Part shown: positions 44,046 through 51,828 of the stretch, one piece after another
Layout of the letters: every line of letters begins with the position of its first letter
How positions within the stretch are numbered: position 1 is the stretch's first letter
From: Paenibacillus dokdonensis
GTDB lineage: Bacteria > Bacillota > Bacilli > Paenibacillales > Paenibacillaceae
DNA: 55,823 nt
Assembly (NCBI RefSeq): GCF_004916975.1
Contig: NZ_STGQ01000002.1
Span: 826,255 to 882,077, forward strand
Direction of reading: 5' to 3'
Program-made: the position numbers and the translations under genes
The notes under the pieces: model-generated
Told to the model about the DNA's origin: nothing
The model's input: only the letters and a program-made list of their open reading frames with translations
Databases searched by the model: none

Positions 44046-45035
44046 ATGGGATTTTTCAAGAATCAATTTTCAAATGTGGTGGAATGGGAAGAGTTCAGAG
44101 ATGACATGATCTTTTGGAAATGGAGCAACCGGGAGATCAAAAAAGGAAGTAAATTGATCATCCGTTCCGGCCAGGACGCTATTTTCATGAACAACGGCAA
44201 AATTGAAGGGATTTTCGAGGATGAAGGCGAGTACAACATTGATTCGGACATTATTCCGTTTCTCTCCACGCTAAAAGGATTTAAATTCGGCTTCAACAGC
44301 GGCATGAGGGTGGAAGTTCTGTTCGTGAACACGAAAGAGTTCACCGTCAGATGGGGAACGCAGAATCCGGTGCTGATCCCGACGCCTCAGCTGCCGGGCG
44401 GCATGCCGATCCGCGCCAACGGCACGTTCAATTTTAAAGTGAATGATTACGTGATGCTCATCGATAAAATTGCAGGCATCAAAGACAGCTATCTCGTAGA
44501 GGATTTAAAGCTCCGGATCACGGCTGTGCTGGACCAGCTGCTGATGAAGTGGATCAGCAAAGAAGGAAAGGACATGTTCAATCTGCAGGCGAATGCGTTC
44601 GAGATCGCCAAAGGCATCCGCGAAGATCTCGATATGGAAGTGATGGGCCACGGGATGACGATTACGGGCTTCCAGGTGATGAGCTTCAATTATCCGCAGG
44701 AAATCCAGGATATGATCACGAAGACGGCTTCCCATGAGATGATCGGCAATCTGCAGAAATACCAGCAGGTCAGCATGACCGACGCAATGTCTTCCGGCAA
44801 GCTGCAGGGCGGCGGTGCGGCTTCGGACATGGCGGGCATGATGATGGGGATGAACATGGCGAACGAAATGATGAAAAATATGAACCAGAATCAAAAGCCT
44901 CAGCCTCAGAAGGAGTCGGAGACATCGGATTCCGCAGCTTCCCAGGGCGGCAAAAAGCTTAATTTTTGCCCGAACTGTGGTGCGAAGAACGAAGGGGCTA
45001 ACTTCTGTCCGAATTGCGGCCAGAAACTGAATTGA
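44046..45035 (+). CDS. ydjI: YdjI-like SPFH protein with zinc ribbon
   Basis: 329 residues. SPFH/virion-core-like domain (about 20-235; KGSKLIIRSGQDAIFMNNGKI within it), a Met/Gly-rich hinge (MAGMMMGMNMANEMMKNMN) and a C-terminal zinc ribbon with CPNCG...CPNCGQKLN. In Bacillus YdjI helps place PspA at membrane sites. Last gene of the operon, 21 bases after ydjH. Confidence 0.9.
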   Translation: MGFFKNQFSNVVEWEEFRDDMIFWKWSNREIKKGSKLIIRSGQDAIFMNNGKIEGIFEDEGEYNIDSDIIPFLSTLKGFKFGFNSGMRVEVLFVNTKEFTVRWGTQNPVLIPTPQLPGGMPIRANGTFNFKVNDYVMLIDKIAGIKDSYLVEDLKLRITAVLDQLLMKWISKEGKDMFNLQANAFEIAKGIREDLDMEVMGHGMTITGFQVMSFNYPQEIQDMITKTASHEMIGNLQKYQQVSMTDAMSSGKLQGGGAASDMAGMMMGMNMANEMMKNMNQNQKPQPQKESETSDSAASQGGKKLNFCPNCGAKNEGANFCPNCGQKLN

Positions 45036-45084
45036 TTCAGGTCACTTCCATTTTTAGCAAGTATCCAGCTCCGTAAAAGGAAAA

Positions 45085-45113
45085 GGAGACCTCGTTTCCG
45101 GGGTCTCTTTTTA
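45085..45113 (+). terminator. terminator of the psp operon
   Basis: GGAGACC and GGTCTC stem with inner TCG/CGG contacts, followed by five T. Confidence 0.88.
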
Positions 45114-45237
45114 TCTTACCAAAACAGCAAGAACCCGCGTGGATAAACGGAAAATACATCATCAGACGATGGATGGATTTAAGCAAAAAAAATTTTTTTG
45201 AATTTACACCTCTTGGAAGTATCAATTCATTCTTAAC

Positions 45238-45248
45238 TGTGTTATAAT
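45238..45248 (+). promoter_or_regulatory. extended -10 promoter of the second cold-shock gene
   Basis: TGTGTTATAAT, identical to the 11 bases at 631-641 before the first copy; -10 box TATAAT at 45243-45248. No good -35 is seen. Confidence 0.65.
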
Positions 45249-45279
45249 AAAGATATTGAAATAGCGTCCTAACGGAATT

Positions 45280-45335
45280 CACATAACGTAGAGGGTTATT
45301 CACTTATTTAATAACCTTGTACGATATGTGATTTT
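45280..45335 (+). promoter_or_regulatory. leader hairpin of the second cold-shock gene
   Basis: Outer stem CACATAACGTA (45280-45290) with TACGATATGTG (45320-45330), one A-A mismatch. Inner stem AGGGTTATT with AATAACCTT, followed by a T run. Same position, shape and boundary bases as 669-728. Differences fall largely in the loop or change both sides of the stem. Confidence 0.72.
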
Positions 45336-45385
45336 TATTTAAGAATAAGAATGCCATATAATTTTAAAAAAGGTGGTAATTATCA

Positions 45386-45586
45386 ATGGAAACAGGCACA
45401 GTAAAATGGTTTAACGCAGAAAAAGGATTTGGCTTTATCGAAGTTGAAGGCGGAAGCGACGTATTCGTACACTTCAGCGCAATCGTTGGAGACGGCTACA
45501 AGTCTTTGGACGAAGGCCAACGCGTAGAATTCAATATCGTACAAGGCAATCGCGGACCACAAGCCGAAAATGTCGTAAAGCTCTAA
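45386..45586 (+). CDS. cold-shock protein (CspA/CspB family), second copy
   Basis: 66 residues with RNP1 KGFGFIEV and RNP2 VFVHFSAI. Close paralogue of the gene at 774. AAGGTGG precedes ATG at 11 bases. It sits behind a matching promoter and hairpin leader and ends at its own terminator, followed by a YdjO-like gene. This copy uses more conserved residues at positions where the first differs, and may be the main one. Confidence 0.97.
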   Translation: METGTVKWFNAEKGFGFIEVEGGSDVFVHFSAIVGDGYKSLDEGQRVEFNIVQGNRGPQAENVVKL

Positions 45587-45598
45587 TATAGAGCCTGG

Positions 45599-45630
45599 TG
45601 CCCCGAACAAGACTTGTTCGGGGCACTTTT
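45599..45630 (+). terminator. terminator of the second cold-shock gene
   Basis: GTGCCCCGAACAA and TTGTTCGGGGCAC form a 13-base-pair stem with a short loop, followed by four T. Confidence 0.93.
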
Positions 45631-45671
45631 ATTGCCTTTAAAACCAATATTGGATAGAAAGAGGGATGCAT

Positions 45672-45884
45672 ATGTACAACTCACGAAAAAAACCATTAGA
45701 AGATCTGCCCACTGAATTAACCGAAATATGGTCTTGTTCGAATGAGAACTGCAAGGGATGGATGCGGGATAATTTCGCTTTCTCCGAGGCTCCTGTATGC
45801 CCTCAATGTCAGTCCAAAATGGTTAAAGAACAGAAAATGCTGACGGTGTTAACCAATACAAGCCCCAGCCAATCTAAAAAATAA
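45672..45884 (+). CDS. ydjO: YdjO-like cold-inducible zinc-ribbon protein, second copy
   Basis: 70 residues from ATG 45672 (MYNSRKKPLEDLP), six bases after GAGGG; the ATG at 45666 touches that site and is less likely. C-x4-C (WSCSNENC) and C-x2-C (VCPQC) pairs as in the first copy at 1054. Conserved blocks between copies are IWSC, GWMR.NF, and LTNTSP/LANTSP. Function unknown; family named for cold induction. Confidence 0.85.
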   Translation: MYNSRKKPLEDLPTELTEIWSCSNENCKGWMRDNFAFSEAPVCPQCQSKMVKEQKMLTVLTNTSPSQSKK

Positions 45885-45941
45885 ATAGGCTGCACACGGC
45901 GGCGAATTGTAGATTTGCTATACCGATTCGTCTCCACCATG

Positions 45942-45978
45942 AAAACCTGGTCCGCATGAGGACCAGGTTTTTCTTTTT
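45942..45978 (+). terminator. terminator after the second ydjO-like gene
   Basis: AAAACCTGGTCC and GGACCAGGTTTT form a 12-base-pair stem with loop GCATGA and a T-rich tail. Confidence 0.93.
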
Positions 45979-46073
45979 GGATTTTAAATGCGGCACAAAC
46001 GGGTCGTTCCGATTGGCTATTCGATCTTTCGTGTATATGCTACCATTTAGATGAGGCCGAAGGAGGGTTCAAC

Positions 46074-46931
46074 ATGGCGGTACATCATATTTCAATTCAA
46101 GGCACCGGAGAATGGAACGAAGACGCAGTTGTCTTAAATGAGAAACAGCAGCTTTATGGCGTCATTGATGGCGCGACTTCCCTCGTCCCGTTCAGAGGGA
46201 CAAACAATGAAACTGGCGGGCGACTTGCATCGCAGCTGCTTCAACGTTATTTTGAACAGTTAACAAGCGAGGACTGCCGTGACCTGGAGACGTTGACGAA
46301 TGAGGCGAATTTTCAGCTTGGAGAAGAAATGCGCGTGAGCGGTATCCGGATGGATGATAAAAGAGAGCTGTGGACGGCAGCGATTGCCATCGTCCGGATC
46401 ACAGACCACCATATCGAATATGCGCAGGCAGGAGATTGCATGCTGATGGCGCTATACCGTGATGGCTCGGTTAGGACAATTACGCGTGATCATGTCTCCC
46501 ATATCGGCGATGTTTCTATGACGACATGGAAACAGGGAATTGATTCAGGTATCCGCACCAAATCAGCGCTATGGGAGAAGGTTCAGCCACAATTACTCCG
46601 CAACAAGGATAAGATGAATACCGATGACGGATATTCCGTGCTGAATGGACTGCCGGATGCGGAGAAATATATCGAGTACGGTAAAATCAATCGGATCCAG
46701 CTGGCCGGCTTGCTGCTCGTGACGGACGGGTTGTTCTATCCGGAGGAATGGCCTAATACAGCGCCAGAGATGGAGAAGCTGGACGAAAGGCTTCTGCGAT
46801 GTATCGCCTCTGATGGTTTGGAAAATTATGCTGAGTGGCTTCTTGCCTTAGAGAAGGGCGATCCCGAATGCATCCGCTATCCCCGTTTTAAAATATCAGA
46901 TGATAAATCAGGGGTATGGATTACATTTTAA
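46074..46931 (+). CDS. PP2C-like protein phosphatase
   Basis: 285 residues, GAAGGAGGG before ATG 46074. PP2C/PPM features: NEDAVVL near the N-terminus, metal-site Asp in GVIDGAT (about residue 33), YAQAGDCMLM, VTDGL (about 221) and SDDKSGVWITF at the end (metal-site Asp about 278). Probably a manganese-dependent Ser/Thr phosphatase in the cytoplasm. No kinase or substrate gene is adjacent. Monocistronic. Confidence 0.82.
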   Translation: MAVHHISIQGTGEWNEDAVVLNEKQQLYGVIDGATSLVPFRGTNNETGGRLASQLLQRYFEQLTSEDCRDLETLTNEANFQLGEEMRVSGIRMDDKRELWTAAIAIVRITDHHIEYAQAGDCMLMALYRDGSVRTITRDHVSHIGDVSMTTWKQGIDSGIRTKSALWEKVQPQLLRNKDKMNTDDGYSVLNGLPDAEKYIEYGKINRIQLAGLLLVTDGLFYPEEWPNTAPEMEKLDERLLRCIASDGLENYAEWLLALEKGDPECIRYPRFKISDDKSGVWITF

Positions 46932-47005
46932 TATACGGTGGGGCTGCTGCTGTCCATCTATAGACGGAAAAATATGATCCCAAGAGAAACCGAAGGCATT
47001 GTGCA

Positions 47006-47039
47006 AAGACACTGACATTTCATGTCGGTGTCTTTTTTT
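47006..47039 (+). terminator. terminator after the phosphatase gene
   Basis: AAGACACTGACA and TGTCGGTGTCTT form a 12-base-pair stem (one G-T pair) with loop TTTCA and a T run. Confidence 0.92.
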
Positions 47040-47127
47040 CTTGTTCATAAAATCAACGGTGTTCCAGCTAGATGAAATGGAGTTATTTTCTGCATACGGC
47101 TTGTCATTGAGCCTCTCAGAATAAACC

Positions 47128-47169
47128 TCGACTTTAAGTATTATTTGTATTATGATAGGTAATACTTAA
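47128..47169 (+). promoter_or_regulatory. promoter and palindromic operator of the GntR operon
   Basis: Candidate -35 TCGACT (47128-47133), 17-base spacer, -10 TATGAT (47151-47156). Perfect 10-base inverted repeats TTAAGTATTA (47134-47143) and TAATACTTAA (47160-47169) flank the -10 box. The position fits an operator for autoregulation by the GntR protein encoded 49 bases downstream. Confidence 0.7.
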
Positions 47170-47217
47170 TGAACGAATGGATTCATGAATGAACGTGCAG
47201 GGGAGTGAAGAATTCGC

Positions 47218-47601
47218 ATGGTTATTTCCTTACAATTGGACAGTGATACACCCCTTTATGAACAGCTGCGCAATCAGATTGTCATTGGCATTGCTACGGG
47301 TCAGTTAGAACCACAAGAGAAACTGCCAACGGTCCGCCAGCTGGCTGAGGAGCTCGGCATCAATACGATGACGGTCAATAAAACCTATTCACTTTTAAAA
47401 CAGGAAGGATATATTGTTATCGACCGGCGGCATGGAGCGAAGGTAAGCCCACAAGAGCATGACAATCCGAATCCTTCCCCGCAATTAGAGGAGAAGCTGC
47501 AATTAATTATTGCGCAGGCGGCGATACAGGGCATCAACGAATCCCGGTTCCAAGCGCTTTGTGCTCAGATTTTTTCGAAAATGACTTATCAGCACCCCTA
47601 A
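47218..47601 (+). CDS. GntR-family repressor, YtrA type
   Basis: 127 residues. N-terminal winged helix (about 8-75; PLYEQLRNQIVIGIATG and KLPTVRQLAEELGINTMTVNKTY) with only a short C-terminal helical tail for dimerisation and no effector domain, as in the YtrA subfamily. CAGGGGAGTG lies before ATG. Members usually repress their own operon of membrane or ABC proteins; the palindrome upstream and the membrane protein gene downstream fit this. Confidence 0.92.
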   Translation: MVISLQLDSDTPLYEQLRNQIVIGIATGQLEPQEKLPTVRQLAEELGINTMTVNKTYSLLKQEGYIVIDRRHGAKVSPQEHDNPNPSPQLEEKLQLIIAQAAIQGINESRFQALCAQIFSKMTYQHP

Positions 47602-47629
47602 ACTTAACCTTCTGGAATGAGGTGTCTTG

Positions 47630-49012
47630 ATGTTAACTGCCCTATTATTATTGACAGCGATCATCTGTTACATTGCGATATTAGCTACCTACAAGCCGCA
47701 AGCGAAATATAAGAAAGGGATGCTGTTTGCCGTGACCTTGCCTGCTGATGTCATGGATCATACGGATATTCAGAGTGTACAGGCGAGGTTTAATCATTTA
47801 TTTTCAAAAGCAAGCATTTGGATGGGGATAGGCCTCGTTCCATTTTTACTTCTTTACGCATGGATTCCATATCAAGTTCTGTACTTTTTCGTGTGGTTAT
47901 CTGTCTTCATGCTTGTGATGTTGATGCCATTTCGGCGGGCATTTCGCGATACACTGGCTCTTAAACGTGAACATGAGTGGTTTGTCGGTAACAAGCGTGT
48001 TATCCTGAGCGATCTGCGTGTAGCCCATCTAAAAAATAAACGTTCGGCTTCCTTATGGCTCTACCTTATCCCATTTGCGATGGCAATTGGCTTGCTGCTG
48101 TGGGCAATTCGTGATGAAGATCAGCTTTGGGGTGTCACAACCGGCGGTTTGGTCCTTACGATTCTTTTCTTCTTCATTTCGTTCTATATGCGCAAAAACA
48201 AGGCAAAGGTATACAGTATTAATACCGATGTAAACTTAGTTTTAAATCAAGCAAGACGCAGAGCTTTGTCCTACTTATGGCTGTTTATGGCTATCGCTGA
48301 GAATATTCATTTTTTACTCACTCAAATGTTCTTTATCAATGAGAACGCAGGCTTGGATATCTTGTGGATTACAGTGGTTGCATTGTTTTCCGCGATTCCG
48401 GTCGGCAGCATTTATTATGTTTATCACAAAATCCATACTCTCGAACAAGAGGTATTGGCGCAAGACGGCAAAGTCATCTACACGGATGATGATGAGTACT
48501 GGGCGAACGGCTTTACATACCATAATCCCCATGACAAAAGTATTTTTGTGCCTAAGCGCGTGGGAATGGGAGAGACCGTGAATACAGCGACCGGGGTTGG
48601 CAAATTGATCGTCTGGGGAACCATCGGTATTACGGCAGCGGTCATCATCGGGGTCTCCTTTATGATAATCCGGTCAGAGATGACATCTCCTACGATTGCG
48701 ATCACACCGGACCACAGAGTGGATATCCAATATCCGATGTACTCCTACGACTTTGGCATCGATGACATTCGTGAATTGTCGCTCGTAGATCATGTTCCTT
48801 CCGGTGCCAAGACGAACGGCGAAGCCACAGGCCAGTATTCAAGAGGGCATTTTTGCTTGAAGGAAGTAGGGAAAGCGAGATTGTATATTTTTAAAAATAA
48901 TCCACCGTATCTAAAGATTAAGCTTGATAACGGGTATATTTTTTATAATGAAAAAGATCCGCTGAAGACGAAGCAGATTTTTGAGCAGCTGCAGAAGCAG
49001 TTAGGGGAGTAG
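47630..49012 (+). CDS. DUF1648/DUF5808-type multispanning membrane protein
   Basis: About 460 residues from ATG 47630 (GAGGTG five bases before; TTG 47627 is too close). About seven to eight membrane helices. The middle holds DDDEYWANGFTYHNPHDKSIFVPKRVGMGETVN, typical of DUF5808-like segments in DUF1648 proteins, given here only as description; key residues are Trp/Gly/Tyr and the VPKR patch. The C-terminal soluble domain (about 355-460) is PH-like. 28 bases after the GntR gene, so an operon. Transport or sensing role unknown. Confidence 0.7.
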   Translation: MLTALLLLTAIICYIAILATYKPQAKYKKGMLFAVTLPADVMDHTDIQSVQARFNHLFSKASIWMGIGLVPFLLLYAWIPYQVLYFFVWLSVFMLVMLMPFRRAFRDTLALKREHEWFVGNKRVILSDLRVAHLKNKRSASLWLYLIPFAMAIGLLLWAIRDEDQLWGVTTGGLVLTILFFFISFYMRKNKAKVYSINTDVNLVLNQARRRALSYLWLFMAIAENIHFLLTQMFFINENAGLDILWITVVALFSAIPVGSIYYVYHKIHTLEQEVLAQDGKVIYTDDDEYWANGFTYHNPHDKSIFVPKRVGMGETVNTATGVGKLIVWGTIGITAAVIIGVSFMIIRSEMTSPTIAITPDHRVDIQYPMYSYDFGIDDIRELSLVDHVPSGAKTNGEATGQYSRGHFCLKEVGKARLYIFKNNPPYLKIKLDNGYIFYNEKDPLKTKQIFEQLQKQLGE

Positions 49013-49048
49013 CTGGGGGAGTAAGGGATATACCCTGCTAATATGAGA

Positions 49049-49077
49049 AGGGACATCTCAAGGGATGTCTCTTTTTG
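49049..49077 (+). terminator. terminator of the GntR operon
   Basis: AGGGACATC and GATGTCTCT stem with loop TCAAGG, followed by five T. Confidence 0.85.
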
Positions 49078-49204
49078 TTTATTGAAGACGTGGGATAGAC
49101 TGGATTTCAGAAAGATGGCGCAGTTTTGCATCACGTGTTTTTAGTTTCATAATACAGATAACATAGAGTTGACTATATAAATTTACTAATGACTAGGAAG
49201 TAGA

Positions 49205-51382
49205 ATGGGCTTGTCGTCTATTTTGATGCAAAGTTATAATGAGTACAAAAATGCGACTGGCAGCGGAGGAATTATGGAGCGAAAATCAAATCAACCTATG
49301 CCCTATGAAGACAAACGTTTTATTGGAAGGCTGGACGAACTGGCAAAGTTGTCGCTTTGGATGCAGGATCAGGCAGCAGGGACACAGGTATTCTCCATTA
49401 CGGGTATGGGAGGCATCGGCAAATCCTCCTTGATGTCTCGCATATCACAGATTGGAAAAAATGCAGGCTGCGTGTGCATTTGGCTCGATGGCCGTTCATT
49501 TACGCCAACACCAGCATCTTTTTTGGAAAATTTATCGGCTGCCGCATCACTTGAGCAGTTGGGGTTCTCCTATGCTCATCCGTTGCAAATTTTGATAGAA
49601 GCCAGTCCGCTGAAGCGTGTAATGCTTTTCATAGATACTTTTGAGGAGCTCTCTTTGTTGGAGGGGTGGCTGCTGGACGCATTCCTGCCTAAGCTTCCTG
49701 CTACGGGAGTGGCCATCCTGCTTGCTTCCCGGCCGCGATTGCCCTTGACTTGGATTGCCCATCCGATATGGGGACCGAGAGTGACGGAATTCAAGTTAGC
49801 TCACTTTACGGATAAAGAGATGTACGACTATATTGAGTCCTTTGGGGCATTTTCTGATGAAACCGTGGGTCAGTTGGTCCGGCATAGTGACGGTCATCCG
49901 CTTGCTTTGGCCCTGTCGGTTGATGCAGCCATGAGGGATGTTTCCAGTGGACATGAAAAACAAATCATTTCGCAATCGATCAGTGCTCGTGTGCTGCATG
50001 AGGTTACCTCGCCGCTGCTGCAGCCCATGGTGGATGTGCTGACCGTTCTTCTCCAGGCTAACCAAGAGATGATATCCCGCTTACTCCATTTGCCGGTACC
50101 CGTACAGCAATTTCGGGAGCTTGCCGGTTTATCATTCGTGCGTACGGTAGATGGTGGGCTGGCATTGCATGATGTGGCCCGAATGCATCTGCTGAGGGAT
50201 TTTGGCCAGCGGGAACCGGATCGGCTGCTGCAGCTGCAGTCCTCCGCAGCGCAACTTCTCTACAGGAAGCTTCAGCAATCGGATCGCAAAGAACGCCAAA
50301 AGATTGCTTCCCAGATGTTAGTACTAAGCAAGGATTTGCTTTCTCCCCACAGGGGGTATGCCGACTTCTCGGTCGAAGGGCTTCCCTCCTTGGAGCAGGC
50401 GGCAGCCTCAGATCTGCCGAAGCTGCATGAAATGCTGGAGGAATGGTGCAGCTATAGCATTGATCCGCATTCGTACGATGCTTATCATGAATTTTTAGAC
50501 GAGGTTATGGGACGTTTTCCCGAAAGCATTGCGGTGGTACGTGATAGTCAGGGGCAGGCGGCGGGAATGTTTATTATCGTATTGGTCTACTATGAAACAG
50601 GCATGCTCCTTAAGCGTTATTTTCCCCACGAACTGGCGGAATGCTTTAAGGAAGAGGAGTGGAGGTGTGATCCCGACAAAGCAGATACCTACTATCCCGT
50701 TCTGACTACCGCTACGAATCAAATGCCTGGTTATACAAGGGAGGAACTCATCGGACTGCTGACATTGGATCGTTTGTCACTGCTGGGTGACGGCAGCCGC
50801 GCCATATTGATTGCCACCAATGATGTGCTGAAGCAGCAACTGCAGGGAATTGGTTTTAAAATCAGGCCGACGGCAGCCCGAGCCTGCGATGTCACTTGGG
50901 CAAAAGCGGATATTTTGGAGCTTGATTTCCGTGCAGAAAACTTTGGCGAGTGGGTACTTTCCTTTTTTAATGGAAGGGATGAGCGGCAGGCGATAACGAA
51001 TGAAATGTTTCATGCACTGAATTCCAAAGAACAGGAACAGCATTTGAGAAAAATGCTTCTTTCCATCCACGAACCGGTTGAGCTGGAGGATTATGCGAGC
51101 TGGTTTGCAGGAATCGGCAGCGGATTGGAGCTGCAGCGGTTTTTGCTTCATATGCTGCGATCCGTGGAAGAGTATGGCTTGTCAGAAGAAAACCGGGCCA
51201 TCCTGCACGCCGCTTATTGGCTCCATGCTGGAAATCCGGATGCTGCAGCGCTGGAATGCAGTATGAGCCGCGCCACCTTTTATCGGTATCTTAAAAAGGC
51301 GGTAGCTAATTTTGCACAGGTACTTTCAGCAAAGCTGGGGGAATGTCTTTCGGAGCGTGAGGTTGATTACATGGAAGTATAG
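49205..51382 (+). CDS. STAND-type P-loop ATPase regulator
   Basis: 725 residues; ATG 49205 with AGGAAG, or ATG 49274 with GGAGGA three bases before. Walker A GMGGIGKSS (about 67-75), Walker B VMLFIDTFEEL (about 139-149), an arginine sensor in LLASRPR, and a GHPLALALS motif as in NB-ARC/STAND ATPases. A winged-helix-like part follows (about 270-330). A middle region (about 390-600) has weak GNAT-like features (SLEQAAASDLPKLHEMLEEW). A C-terminal helical segment with CSMSRATFYRYLKKAV looks like a helix-turn-helix. STAND proteins switch between ADP and ATP states and act as transcription regulators or defence sensors. No partner effector gene is adjacent. Confidence 0.75.
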   Translation: MGLSSILMQSYNEYKNATGSGGIMERKSNQPMPYEDKRFIGRLDELAKLSLWMQDQAAGTQVFSITGMGGIGKSSLMSRISQIGKNAGCVCIWLDGRSFTPTPASFLENLSAAASLEQLGFSYAHPLQILIEASPLKRVMLFIDTFEELSLLEGWLLDAFLPKLPATGVAILLASRPRLPLTWIAHPIWGPRVTEFKLAHFTDKEMYDYIESFGAFSDETVGQLVRHSDGHPLALALSVDAAMRDVSSGHEKQIISQSISARVLHEVTSPLLQPMVDVLTVLLQANQEMISRLLHLPVPVQQFRELAGLSFVRTVDGGLALHDVARMHLLRDFGQREPDRLLQLQSSAAQLLYRKLQQSDRKERQKIASQMLVLSKDLLSPHRGYADFSVEGLPSLEQAAASDLPKLHEMLEEWCSYSIDPHSYDAYHEFLDEVMGRFPESIAVVRDSQGQAAGMFIIVLVYYETGMLLKRYFPHELAECFKEEEWRCDPDKADTYYPVLTTATNQMPGYTREELIGLLTLDRLSLLGDGSRAILIATNDVLKQQLQGIGFKIRPTAARACDVTWAKADILELDFRAENFGEWVLSFFNGRDERQAITNEMFHALNSKEQEQHLRKMLLSIHEPVELEDYASWFAGIGSGLELQRFLLHMLRSVEEYGLSEENRAILHAAYWLHAGNPDAAALECSMSRATFYRYLKKAVANFAQVLSAKLGECLSEREVDYMEV

Positions 51383-51557
51383 CTATTATAGCTTCGCAAT
51401 GATGAATGGGAAAAGAATGAGACTAATTTGAGACTGAAATAGAAGAAGCGTATGCTAGAATGTAGATGTCGAATTTGGAGCATTCATCCCTGAAATTGTT
51501 GTAGTAGGAGGAACATCGAAGGAGAAATAATGAATAAAATTCTGCATATTTGGGTAA

Positions 51558-51586
51558 TTGACAATCAATTGTACTTGGTATATATT
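51558..51586 (+). promoter_or_regulatory. sigma-A promoter of the adhesin transcript
   Basis: A perfect -35 TTGACA (51558-51563), 17-base spacer and -10 TATATT (51581-51586). Transcription should start near 51593, about 60 bases upstream of the riboswitch. Confidence 0.85.
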
Positions 51587-51655
51587 GGTCTAGGCCAATA
51601 GTTCTTATATACTATTTTAGGACTAGCAGCGCATAAAGATATTTATCTTGTTCAT

Positions 51656-51763
51656 CTGCAATTAACGACAATTTTATATTTTGGCACACTAATCGAAAGA
51701 TTAGCTCGCAAAGCCCAGGAGTCTAAGAGTCTATGACTTATGATCGTCCGGCTGCAATTAACA
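51656..51763 (+). ncRNA. cyclic-di-GMP-I (GEMM) riboswitch aptamer
   Basis: The sequence carries the GEMM-I signature. GGCACA is followed by a hairpin CTAATC-GAAA-GATTAG with a GAAA tetraloop (51689-51704), the invariant CGCAAAGCC (51707-51715), and the tetraloop-receptor strands TCTAAG (51722) and TATGA (51732). The 5' strand CTGCAATTAACGA (51656-51668) can pair with TCGTTAATGCAG (51764-51775), which is the 3' arm of the terminator. Binding of c-di-GMP should therefore decide whether the terminator forms. It precedes a surface adhesin, a known kind of target for this class. Exact aptamer edges are approximate. Confidence 0.82.
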
Positions 51764-51787
51764 TCGTTAATGCAGCCGGGCGTTTTT
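51745..51787 (+). terminator. riboswitch-controlled terminator
   Basis: CGTCCGGCTGCAATTAAC (51745-51762) pairs with GTTAATGCAGCCGGGCG (51766-51782), about 17 base pairs with one bulged A, loop ATC, then five T. The 3' arm also has an alternative partner at 51656-51668. Confidence 0.92.
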
Positions 51788-51828
51788 GCGTTCCAAGGGA
51801 CAAAATTTAAAATTTCAAGGAGGACGAG

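Noticed and set aside
51530..51601. 23-codon ORF (MNKILHIWVIDNQ...) with a good AAGGAG site upstream of the adhesin
   Set aside because: The perfect sigma-A promoter at 51558-51586 lies inside it, so the adhesin transcript would start within the frame; no similarity is recognised. More likely a chance frame.
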